A DNA stretch of 8,257 bases from Gemmatimonadaceae bacterium. GTDB lineage: Bacteria > Gemmatimonadota > Gemmatimonadetes > Gemmatimonadales > Gemmatimonadaceae. Every line of letters starts with the position of its first letter. Within the stretch, counting starts at the first letter, position 1. Location: contig JACDHQ010000071.1 in assembly GCA_013820975.1 (NCBI GenBank), forward strand, positions 1 through 8,257, written 5' to 3'. The notes beneath the pieces were generated by a model, which saw only the letters and a list, made by a program, of their open reading frames with translations, ran no database searches and had not been told where the DNA came from. The position numbers and the translations under genes were made by a program. Below are positions 1-5,564 of the stretch, piece by piece.

Positions 1-1
1 G

Positions 2-559
2 ATGTTCAGCGGCAAGAGCGAGGAGCTCATCCGCCGCGTCCGGCGGGCGATGATCGCAAGGAAGCGCGTCCAGGTGTTCAAGTCGCACCTTGATGAGAGG
101 TACGCCGGTCTCTTCAAGGTCTCGACGCATGATGGCCGGACCGTGGATGCACTCCCGGTGGACTCGCCAGCCCAGATCGCGCAGCGGGTCGAGCCCGATA
201 CCCAGGTCGTCGCGATCGATGAAGCGCAATTCCTCGACGATACCGTCGCCGACCTGGCGACGATGCTCGCCGACCGCGGCATGCGGGTGATCCTCGCCGG
301 GACGGACACGGATTTTCGCGGGGAGCCGTTCGGGCCGATGCCCCGCCTGCTCGCCATCGCCGAGCTGGTGGACAAGCTCCATGCGATCTGCGTGGTCTGC
401 GGCGGCCCGGCGAGCCGCAACCAGCGCCTGCTCGAGGGGAAGCCCGCCCGCTACGACTCCCCGGTGATCATGGTGGGCGCGCAGGATGCCTATGAGGCCC
501 GGTGCCGCCAGTGCCACGAGGTCCCCCGCCGGGACGAGGACCAGGTTCGCCTGTTCTGA
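2..559 (+). CDS. tdk: Thymidine kinase (TK1-like family), 5'-truncated by window edge
   Basis: The protein phosphorylates thymidine to dTMP with ATP in the cytosolic pyrimidine salvage pathway. The visible 185 residues open inside the P-loop (MFSGKSEE). In this family that motif is normally preceded by Gly-Pro and a short N-terminal strand, so the true start lies before the window and the Met at position 2 is internal. The DEAQF motif at residues 73-77 supplies the Walker B aspartate and the presumed catalytic glutamate (E74). The segment DFRGEPFGPMP (104-114) matches the family's substrate loop. Two Cys pairs, C130/C133 and C168/C171, form the structural zinc site of the C-terminal lasso domain. 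The gene ends with TGA at 557-559, and the C-terminus looks complete. It shows no functional link to the pilin genes downstream. Identification is by motif and is very secure. Confidence 0.96.
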   Translation: MFSGKSEELIRRVRRAMIARKRVQVFKSHLDERYAGLFKVSTHDGRTVDALPVDSPAQIAQRVEPDTQVVAIDEAQFLDDTVADLATMLADRGMRVILAGTDTDFRGEPFGPMPRLLAIAELVDKLHAICVVCGGPASRNQRLLEGKPARYDSPVIMVGAQDAYEARCRQCHEVPRRDEDQVRLF

Positions 560-855
560 GCGGTTTATTCGCCGGAATCCGGTGAACATTCGGACAGTGT
601 GACCTAGCGCACATGGCGTGTCCCATAGCTATACAGTAGACTTCGCCTGTCCCGATTGCCGATCGATCGCCGGATGCGGTAGCGAGCGATCAATTGCAGA
701 GGGGGACAAAAATAGAATGCGTTGTCCTGTAACGACTTACATAAATCCAGCGATCTGCCGCGCGTGACCGCTTTTGCGGCCCGCTCGTCTATCTGGCGAT
801 ATCCCGGCCTCCTGCCGCCCGGCGGGCAACCGGCCTGACATCTGGCAACGGTCCC
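560..855 (+). promoter_or_regulatory. Structured non-coding leader upstream of the minor-pilin operon
   Basis: These 296 bases between tdk and fimT hold no credible gene and are partly less GC-rich than the flanking genes (e.g. 692-746). The operon promoter should lie here, but no good -35/-10 pair could be fixed. TATACA (630-635) and TAGAAT (713-718) resemble -10 boxes without a matching -35. Several dyads are visible: 661-670 with 682-691 (9 of 10 paired, 11-base loop); GGACAA (704-709) with TTGTCC (722-727); TGTAA (728-732) with TTACA (737-741); and CCGC-TTTT-GCGG (768-779). The TAGAAT box lies within the loop of the GGACAA/TTGTCC pair, as an operator around a promoter might. The sequence does not match a riboswitch class that I can recognise. 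A regulatory role is inferred from position. Confidence 0.35.
568..586 (+). other. Short hairpin after tdk, possible weak terminator
   Basis: TTCGCCGG (568-575) and CCGGTGAA (579-586) can pair as an 8-bp stem including one G-U pair, around an AAT loop. It begins 9 bases after the tdk stop codon, where a terminator would be expected. There is no T-tract after it, so intrinsic termination would be weak or need a factor. It may be a chance dyad in GC-rich DNA. Confidence 0.25.
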
Positions 856-1326
856 ATGAACCCCATCCGCAGCAAGACTGCACGCCGAGCCCCGCGAGGC
901 TTCTCCATGATCGAGCTGCTGATCGTCATCACGATCATCGGCATCGTCATGGCCATGGCGCTCCCGAAGATGGCGCCGTTGCGCGCGGGCGCGGGCGTTC
1001 GCTCGGCCAAGCAGGTCGTGCATGCCTATCTCGCGACGGCACGGCAGGCAGCCGTGCGGCGCGGTGGGACCGCCCAGCTGGTGGTCAGTGGTAACACGGT
1101 CTCCGTGACGTCGGTCGTGAACGGGGTAACGACGCAGGTGGCCGCCCCCGTGAACCTGTCCGAGCAGTATGGGGTGACGGTCGTGAGCGACGTCGCGTCC
1201 ATCGCGTACACCAGCCGTGGGCTCGCGCGCCTCGCCGGTCCCGGGAAGCTCAGCTTCACGCGCGACGCGAGCAAGGACTCGGTGTGCATCACCATTCTCG
1301 GGATGGTAGGCAAATGCGGTCTCTGA
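856..1326 (+). CDS. fimT: Type IV minor pilin of the FimT/GspH family
   Basis: This 156-residue prepilin is predicted to be cleaved and N-methylated by the prepilin peptidase and inserted in the inner membrane before joining a type IV pilus tip or priming complex. It has a basic 15-residue leader ending in Arg-Gly, the class III cleavage site RG/FSMIE, and Glu at mature position +5 (E20). A hydrophobic helix follows at about residues 16-37. The rest fits the beta-rich GspH-type globular domain. Cys144 and Cys154 near the C-terminus could form a disulfide-closed D-loop, as in many pilins. The ATG at 856 was chosen because it gives a normal leader length; no strong Shine-Dalgarno is seen before it. 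It is the first gene of a four-pilin unit, and its last 13 bases overlap pilV. A type II secretion GspH protein is the alternative, but the PilV/PilW/PilX neighbours favour pilus. Confidence 0.88.
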   Translation: MNPIRSKTARRAPRGFSMIELLIVITIIGIVMAMALPKMAPLRAGAGVRSAKQVVHAYLATARQAAVRRGGTAQLVVSGNTVSVTSVVNGVTTQVAAPVNLSEQYGVTVVSDVASIAYTSRGLARLAGPGKLSFTRDASKDSVCITILGMVGKCGL

Positions 1327-1730
1327 CGCGTTCCATGCGCCTGGCGCCCTCGCGCCGCCGGCGAGACGAGGCACCGCGCCGCGAGCGGCGCGGCTTCTCG
1401 ATCATCGAGGCCATCGTCGCAGTCATGCTGCTCTCCTTCGGCGTCCTCGCCCTCGCCTCGTCGGCGGCGATGACGATCCGGGAGATGCGGGCATCGTCGC
1501 AGCGCGTGAGCGACGCGGCGCTGGCGGCGACGAGCTTCGAGCGCCTGCGCAGCTTCGAGAAGTGCGGAGTCATCACCACGAAGGCGGCGTCGATTTCCGG
1601 GATGACGGCCACGACGGTCGCGATCCCGGGCGCCCCGCGCATCATCAACCTGCGCTACGTGCTGCCGGTTCAGGCGGGCGTGCGCAAGACCAGCCAGGAA
1701 TACAGGTCGAGCGTGCCATGCGTCCTCTGA
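1314..1730 (+). CDS. pilV: Type IV minor pilin, PilV-like
   Basis: This is a 138-residue prepilin. The leader is long and very basic (27 residues) and ends RRERRG before the cleavage site G/FSIIE; Glu +5 is E32. The hydrophobic helix covers about residues 28-52, and a small globular part follows. Cys84 and Cys136 could pair as a C-terminal disulfide. The start at 1314 is preferred over an in-frame ATG at 1284 because GGGATGG (1300-1306) lies 7 bases before it and because it overlaps fimT by only 13 bases; a later ATG at 1335 is also possible. In characterised systems PilV is a minor pilin that helps prime pilus assembly together with FimU/FimT, PilW and PilX. It is assigned here by its position second in the cluster, its size and its N-terminus. 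The sequence of the globular part alone would not settle the name. Confidence 0.82.
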   Translation: MRSLTRSMRLAPSRRRRDEAPRRERRGFSIIEAIVAVMLLSFGVLALASSAAMTIREMRASSQRVSDAALAATSFERLRSFEKCGVITTKAASISGMTATTVAIPGAPRIINLRYVLPVQAGVRKTSQEYRSSVPCVL

Positions 1731-2644
1731 CCCCCACGACGCCGCCGCGCGCCCGCGCCGGCTTCACGATCATCGAGTTGCTCATCACGCTGGTGATGTT
1801 CTCCGTCATCGGCGGCGCGATCGTCTCGGTGCTCAACGGCCAGCAGCGGTTCGGGCGTGCGGCCGCCGAGATCGGCGCGACCCGCATGCAGATGCAGACC
1901 GCCCAGATGGTGCTGCCGAGCGAGCTCCGCATGCTCTCGCCGACCGACAGGGACATCCTCACCATCGACGCGACGTCCATCCTGATGCAGTCCACCATCG
2001 CGACCGGCGTCGTCTGCGCGCGCGCGGTCAACGTGCTCACGATCGAGCCGACGGGCAGGCTCTCCAGCCGCCTGTTCATGCCGGTCGCCGGTGACTCCGC
2101 GTTCATCTGGGATGACCGGGGGGCGTCGGCGGCGGACGACACGTGGCGCTCGAGCGCGCCGGGAACGCCGGCACATGCCGTTTCCGCCGTGGCCCCCGCC
2201 GTCTGTGCGACGCCGCTGACCTTCGGACTCGCGACCACCGCGACGTACGCGATCACGATCGCGGGCGCCACGCCGATGCACGCGACCGTCGCGCGCGGCG
2301 CGCCGATCCGCATCACGCGGCAGGTCCGCTACGGCCTCTACCAGTCGGCCGCCGACAACAACTGGTACCTCGGCTACCGGGATCCGACCTTCGCCGCGTA
2401 CCAGTATGTGGCCGGTCCGTTCCGGAGCAACTCCAACGGCGGGCTGCGCTTTGCCTACTTCGACAACAGCGACAACGAGATCACGGCAGCGAACTACGTC
2501 TCGCGCCGCGACAGTGTCGCACGGATCGAGATCACGACCCGCGTGCAGTCTGCCAGCCAGCTCTCCCTCGGCGGTAGCTCGAGAGGACAGGTGTTCTACG
2601 ACTCGCTGAAGGTCGGCGTGTCGCTTCGCAATCGCGTTCCCTGA
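1718..2644 (+). CDS. pilW: Type IV minor pilin, PilW-like
   Basis: This is a 308-residue prepilin with a 15-residue leader ending RARAG, the cleavage site G/FTIIE and Glu +5 (E20). The N-terminal hydrophobic helix covers about residues 16-40. The large globular domain has the size of PilW/GspJ-type pilins and ends in a pattern I associate with PilW-like proteins: a VRYGLY strand near 203-208, then GGLRFAYFD near 241-249, then VARIEITTRV near 267-276. Cys100 and Cys163 are the only cysteines and may form a disulfide. The ATG at 1718 overlaps the end of pilV by 13 bases, which suggests translational coupling; an upstream in-frame start at 1562 would add 52 residues antagonistic to a prepilin leader and was rejected. 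The role is probably in the tip/priming complex with the neighbouring pilins. Confidence 0.85.
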   Translation: MRPLTPTTPPRARAGFTIIELLITLVMFSVIGGAIVSVLNGQQRFGRAAAEIGATRMQMQTAQMVLPSELRMLSPTDRDILTIDATSILMQSTIATGVVCARAVNVLTIEPTGRLSSRLFMPVAGDSAFIWDDRGASAADDTWRSSAPGTPAHAVSAVAPAVCATPLTFGLATTATYAITIAGATPMHATVARGAPIRITRQVRYGLYQSAADNNWYLGYRDPTFAAYQYVAGPFRSNSNGGLRFAYFDNSDNEITAANYVSRRDSVARIEITTRVQSASQLSLGGSSRGQVFYDSLKVGVSLRNRVP

Positions 2645-2680
2645 GTATCCGTGCCCCTTCCCTCCCCGCGAGGCTGTTCC

Positions 2681-3868
2681 ATGTTTACGACTTCAACGAG
2701 CAGCACCCATGACATTCCGCGCCTGCGTGCGCGCCGCGGCTTCGCCATGGCGCTCGCCCTTGGTGCAATCGTCGTCATCGGCCTGCTCATCGCCGGCGTG
2801 CAGTTCACCACCAACCAGCAGGTGGTGGCAGGGCGCTCGAGCGCCATCCAGGAGCAGGCGTTCCGCCTCGCCGAGTCCGGGCTGAATACGAGCCTCGCCA
2901 ACTGGAACTCGGGCACGGTCCGCGACTCGACCGTCACGGCCGGGAAGCCGACGACGATCCTGACGAAGAGCGCGTTGACGCTGCCGGCCAACACGCTCGT
3001 CGACAGCGTGAATGTCACCGCGACGCGTCTCAACCCCGTGCTATATCAAGTGACGTCGACGGCGCACGTCGGCTCGGGGCCCCGGAACAGCTCCACCCGG
3101 AGCGTGAGCCAGCTCGTTCGCCTGCTGACGGCGCAGATCAACATCCTCGGCGCGCTCACGGTCGTCGGCGAGACGAAGATCGGTGGCAGCTCGCTGATCA
3201 ACGGGAACGACCAGAGTCCCGCAGGGTGGACGTGTGACGCCACCCAGCCGGCAAAGGCCGGTATCGCGATCAGCAACGCCAACCTCATCTCGACGAGCGG
3301 CTGCAACAACATGAACTGCATTAGCGGGAGCCCGAAGATTCTCGAGACCGCGGAAGCGTCCAATCCCGACACGTTCTTCAAGTTCGGCGACACCTCGTGG
3401 GACCAGCTCGTTGCGATGGCAACGCTCACGATGACGACGAATCCGAGCCCCGCGCCGGTCGTCATCGGTACGACGTGCAACCGCACGGTCAATACGAACT
3501 GGGGGGACGTCGGGCGCTGGATCCCGACGCGTCCGTGCGAGTCGTACTACCCGATCATCTACTACCCCGGCGATGCGCACCTTACGGGGGGCACGGGCCA
3601 GGGCATCCTGCTCGTCGGCGGCGACCTCTCGGTGCAGGGCGGGTTCAAGTTCTTCGGCCCGGTGATCATCCGGGGGCGCCTGCAGACGGCGGGTACCGGG
3701 GGTCACTTCAACGGTGCCGTGATGGCCGCCAACGTGGACCTCGCAGAGAACTCGGTGCTCGGTAACGCCGTGGTGAACTACTCGAGCTGCGCGGTGGCGT
3801 CGGCGCTGAAGAACCTCCCTGCCCCACCGATCCCCGTGCGGCACCGCGCCTGGACCGAAGCGTTCTGA
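2681..3868 (+). CDS. pilX: PilX-like minor pilin with large Gly-rich C-terminal domain
   Basis: This 395-residue protein has a 20-residue leader ending RARRG, a G/F cleavage site and a hydrophobic helix at about 21-41. Mature position +5 is Leu rather than Glu, as is known for GspK-type tip pseudopilins and many PilX-like proteins. The stretch following the helix, including QEQAFRLAESGLNTSLANW (57-75), matches the PilX N-terminal domain pattern. Residues about 305-372 alternate Gly-rich turns with short hydrophobic strands (ILLVGGDLSVQGG, GPVIIRGRLQ, FNGAVMAANV), suggesting a beta-solenoid-like fold. Six cysteines occur (185, 208, 213, 266, 286, 370). The ATG at 2681 has GAGG (2670-2673) 7 bases before it and is preferred over an in-frame GTG at 2651. 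It is the last pilin gene, 36 bases after pilW, and is followed by a strong terminator. The C-terminal fold is an inference. Confidence 0.78.
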   Translation: MFTTSTSSTHDIPRLRARRGFAMALALGAIVVIGLLIAGVQFTTNQQVVAGRSSAIQEQAFRLAESGLNTSLANWNSGTVRDSTVTAGKPTTILTKSALTLPANTLVDSVNVTATRLNPVLYQVTSTAHVGSGPRNSSTRSVSQLVRLLTAQINILGALTVVGETKIGGSSLINGNDQSPAGWTCDATQPAKAGIAISNANLISTSGCNNMNCISGSPKILETAEASNPDTFFKFGDTSWDQLVAMATLTMTTNPSPAPVVIGTTCNRTVNTNWGDVGRWIPTRPCESYYPIIYYPGDAHLTGGTGQGILLVGGDLSVQGGFKFFGPVIIRGRLQTAGTGGHFNGAVMAANVDLAENSVLGNAVVNYSSCAVASALKNLPAPPIPVRHRAWTEAF

Positions 3869-3890
3869 CCGTCAAGCTTTCTGCTGGAGA

Positions 3891-3921
3891 GGGCGCCGGG
3901 AGATCCCGGCGCCCTTTTTTT
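3891..3921 (+). terminator. Strong rho-independent terminator of the pilin operon
   Basis: GGGCGCCGGG (3891-3900) pairs perfectly with CCCGGCGCCC (3905-3914) around an AGAT loop, followed by seven T residues (3915-3921). It lies 22 bases after the pilX stop and separates the pilin unit from coaE. There is no T-tract on the other strand, so it works for plus-strand transcripts only. Confidence 0.95.
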
Positions 3922-3942
3922 GCCTCGAAGCGGACGTTTTCG

Positions 3943-3971
3943 TTGACCCTCCCGGGCCGGAGAGATACACT
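3943..3971 (+). promoter_or_regulatory. Sigma-70-type promoter for coaE
   Basis: TTGACC (3943-3948) and TACACT (3966-3971) are separated by exactly 17 bases and lie just after the pilin terminator. The expected transcript start near 3978 would give a leader of about 40 bases before the coaE ATG. The call rests on box match, spacing and position. Confidence 0.75.
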
Positions 3972-4017
3972 AAAGTACGCCACCCACCGCGCTCCTTCCA
4001 CCCGATTGTTTTCAGCC

Positions 4018-4638
4018 ATGATTCTCGTTGGGCTCACCGGCAACATCGGCAGCAGCAAGTCCTCCGTCGCAGAGACCTTCGCGGCGCGCGGCGCCACGAT
4101 CATTGATGCCGACGTGCTGGCCCGGCGGGTCGTCGAACAGGGGACGCCCGGCTTCGACCGCGTCCGCGAGCGCTGGGGCACGATGATCCTCGACGAATCG
4201 GGTGACATCGACCGCGCCGCGCTGCGCGGCATCGTCTTCGACGAGCCCGACGAGCTCGAGCAGCTCAACGCCATCGTCCACCCCGAGGTCGAGCGCCTCC
4301 GCCAGCAGGACATTGCCGACGCCGAGGCGCGGGGGGACCGCGTCGTCGTCTGTGACATCCCCCTGCTGTTCGAGCGCCACCTCGCCGACCGGTTCGACAC
4401 GATCATCCTCGTGGACGCCCCACGCCCCATGCGCCTCGAGCGGCTCGTGCGCGACCGGGGCCTCACGGAGACCGACGCGATGGCGATGATCGCGGCACAG
4501 ATGCCGGCAGAGCTCAAGCGTGCGCGGGCGGACATCATCATCGACAACGACGGCTCGCTCGACGACCTCGCGATGCGCGCCGCCGAGGCGTGGGCAACGC
4601 TCGACCAGATGGCCGACGAGCGCGTCAGCGTTCCTTGA
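4018..4638 (+). CDS. coaE: Dephospho-CoA kinase with atypical P-loop
   Basis: This 206-residue cytosolic enzyme catalyses the last step of coenzyme A synthesis, ATP-dependent phosphorylation of the 3'-hydroxyl of dephospho-CoA. The family signature is clear: an N-terminal GLTGNIG P-loop start, IIDADVLAR (28-36, acidic substrate site), IVHPEV (86-91), DIPLLFE (113-119), the lid region around RDRGLT (145-150) and IIIDNDGS (173-180). The length is usual for CoaE. The P-loop reads GNIGSSKS (8-15): the Gly normally just before the catalytic Lys (K14) is Ser13, encoded AGC. The frame is otherwise intact with normal codon use, so it is called functional. The ATG at 4018 places the GLTG motif at residue 5 as in the family; no clear Shine-Dalgarno is visible. 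The in-frame TTG at 3943 is the -35 box and was rejected as a start. Confidence 0.94.
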   Translation: MILVGLTGNIGSSKSSVAETFAARGATIIDADVLARRVVEQGTPGFDRVRERWGTMILDESGDIDRAALRGIVFDEPDELEQLNAIVHPEVERLRQQDIADAEARGDRVVVCDIPLLFERHLADRFDTIILVDAPRPMRLERLVRDRGLTETDAMAMIAAQMPAELKRARADIIIDNDGSLDDLAMRAAEAWATLDQMADERVSVP

Positions 4639-4663
4639 TTCCGGTGGAGCACCGGGGTAGACT
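4635..4663 (+). promoter_or_regulatory. Sigma-70-type promoter for gcvH overlapping coaE stop
   Basis: TTGATT (4635-4640) and TAGACT (4658-4663) are separated by 17 bases. The -35 box contains the coaE TGA stop codon. A start near 4670 would give a leader of roughly 45 bases before the gcvH GTG. The box arrangement closely resembles the promoter before coaE. Confidence 0.6.
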
Positions 4664-4714
4664 CCGCGCAGTTCCCTCCTGCCCCACCACGACCAGCGCC
4701 GACGGAGCCACCGC

Positions 4715-5104
4715 GTGTCCGAAATTCCCCAGGATCTTCGCTACACCGAAGAGCACGAGTACGTGAAGCGCGGCGACGCGCCCGGCACGGTCTACATCGG
4801 GATCACCGATTACGCGCAGGGGGAACTGGGCGACATCGTGTACATCGAGCTGCCTTCCGTGGGCGCCAGCTACGGCAAGCACGACGTGTTCGGCACGATC
4901 GAGGCAGTCAAGGCCGTCTCGGAGCTCTTTTCCCCGCTCGCCGGCGAGATCGTGGCGGTCAACGACCGCCTCGACAAGGACCCCCAGCTCGTCAACACCG
5001 CGCCCTACGGCGACGGCTGGATGATCAAGATGCGTCTGTCGAATGCCGCGGATGTCGAGACGCTGCTGGATGCAGCGGCATATTCCTCATTTGTGAACAA
5101 GTAG
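4715..5104 (+). CDS. gcvH: Glycine cleavage system H protein
   Basis: This 129-residue lipoyl carrier protein shuttles the aminomethyl group released by GcvP to the T protein and then presents dihydrolipoamide for reoxidation. The lipoylation site is Lys66 in TIEAVKAVSE (61-70), which fits the family consensus ESVKA. Other hallmarks are EEHEYVK near the N-terminus (12-18), GITDYAQGELGDIVYIELP (29-47) and NTAPYGDGWMIK (94-105). The length matches the family. The start is GTG at 4715, supported by GGAG (4704-4707) 7 bases upstream. It lies 76 bases after coaE with its own likely promoter, though readthrough from coaE is possible. No terminator was found after its TAG stop. Its partner gcvP is on the opposite strand, converging on it, and no gcvT is present in the window. 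Confidence 0.97.
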   Translation: MSEIPQDLRYTEEHEYVKRGDAPGTVYIGITDYAQGELGDIVYIELPSVGASYGKHDVFGTIEAVKAVSELFSPLAGEIVAVNDRLDKDPQLVNTAPYGDGWMIKMRLSNAADVETLLDAAAYSSFVNK

Positions 5105-5129
5105 CCGACTGTTCCTGCGTCGTCCCACC

Positions 5130-5201
5130 GGCACCAGCGGCACCAGCGGCACCAGCGGCACCTGCGGCACCTGCGGCACCTGCGGCACCACCGGCACCAG
5201 C
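5130..5201. repeat. 9-bp tandem repeat (minisatellite), eight units
   Basis: Eight consecutive 9-base units begin 26 bases after the gcvH stop: three GGCACCAGC, three GGCACCTGC, one GGCACCACC and one GGCACCAGC. The bases just before (5121-5129) look like a decayed extra unit. The unit length is a multiple of three, so all frames stay open through it, giving peptides such as Arg-Trp-Cys or Val-Pro-Leu repeats on the minus strand. These are treated as by-products rather than a gene. Confidence 0.95.
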
Positions 5202-5462
5202 GGACGCGGATTGTGTGGATGACGCGGATGACGCGGATCGATTCCGAACAACACACGCCGGCGTCTCCCATGGGACAACGCCAAACCTTCTCGTCCATCC
5301 ACGGAACGTCGGGAAATGAGGCTCCGGCGTCGTCGAGGAATTGGCACGTTGCGCATGGCTTCCTGCCGGGGCATGGAGCGATCCGCGTCATCGGCTCGTT
5401 GCGGCACTGCGGGTGAGTCGCGCCGAGCGACGCGGTAATCCGCCACAATCCGTGTCCGCAGG
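5197..5462. repeat. Outer arms of a nested inverted repeat
   Basis: Bases 5197-5215 are the reverse complement of 5444-5462 at 17 of 19 positions; the core, 5200-5215 against 5444-5459, matches at 15 of 16. The left arm overlaps the last unit of the 9-bp minisatellite. Together with an inner perfect pair (5227-5240 and 5379-5392) the arms enclose a segment without a convincing gene. It could be a small non-autonomous mobile element or a repeat-derived structured region; no target-site duplication was identified. Confidence 0.7.
5227..5392. repeat. Inner perfect 14-bp inverted repeat
   Basis: GATGACGCGGATCG (5227-5240) recurs in perfect reverse complement at 5379-5392, with 138 bases between. 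The left arm is part of a short direct repeat: GGATGACGC occurs twice in tandem (5217-5225 and 5226-5234), followed by a partial third copy. Two perfect 10-bp palindromes also lie inside: ACGCCGGCGT (5255-5264) and TCCCATGGGA (5266-5275). Confidence 0.8.
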
Positions 5463-5499
5463 CATCGGGCGCGCCCCCTGCCGACTTCGATGCAAGGAG

Positions 5500-5522
5500 A
5501 AAAGCCCGGCCGAAGGCCGGGC
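5500..5522 (-). terminator. Rho-independent terminator of gcvP
   Basis: Read on the minus strand, GCCCGGCC and GGCCGGGC (5522-5515 and 5511-5504) form a perfect 8-bp stem with a TTC loop, followed by TTTT (5503-5500). It lies 36 bases after the gcvP stop. The plus strand has no T-tract after the stem, so it would end gcvH transcripts poorly. Confidence 0.9.
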
Positions 5523-5529
5523 AATCCTT

Positions 5530-5558
5530 ATCAGCTGATCGCCGATAGCTGATAGCTG

Positions 5559-5564
<6 letters not shown>
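5530..5564 (-). repeat. Degenerate 7-bp tandem repeats at the gcvP stop
   Basis: On the minus strand five 7-base units run AGCTAAC, AGCTATC, AGCTATC, GGCGATC and AGCTGAT. The first unit supplies the gcvP TAA stop (5561-5559). The array also folds: TATCAGCT (5529-5536) pairs with AGCTGATA (5547-5554), and ATC/GAT pairs extend the stem past one bulged base. A second dyad, TCGACGC (5564-5570) with GCGTCGA (5575-5581), lies just inside the gcvP coding end. The role, if any, could be mRNA 3'-end protection. Confidence 0.75.

Noticed and set aside
612..632. Sigma-54 promoter (TGGCGTG ... TAGCT)
   Set aside because: The spacing between the GG and GC elements is one base too long and the -12 box does not match TTGC.
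640..855. Cyclic-di-GMP (GEMM) riboswitch before the pilin genes
   Set aside because: GGTAGC and GGGGGACAAAA resemble parts of the consensus, but they occur in the wrong order and the defining core and stems are missing.
1284..1313. Earlier in-frame ATG for pilV
   Set aside because: It would lengthen an already long leader and the fimT overlap, and the Shine-Dalgarno-like GGGATGG fits the start at 1314.
604..1374. 256-codon minus-strand frame across the leader and fimT
   Set aside because: Its composition (Arg, His, Asp, Gly) is typical of antisense reading, and it overlaps a clear prepilin gene.
4201..4489. Ser/Thr-rich plus-strand frame inside coaE
   Set aside because: It is a shifted reading of coaE with low-complexity composition.
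5105..5416. Frame that stays open for about 100 codons after the gcvH TAG, suggesting readthrough
   Set aside because: GcvH has its normal length at the TAG; the downstream peptide is low-complexity, and there is no sign of a recoding signal.
5087..5524. Minus-strand frame with Val-Pro-Leu/Val-Pro-Gln repeats
   Set aside because: The repeats are a by-product of the 9-bp minisatellite, and the rest is Arg-rich without any domain.
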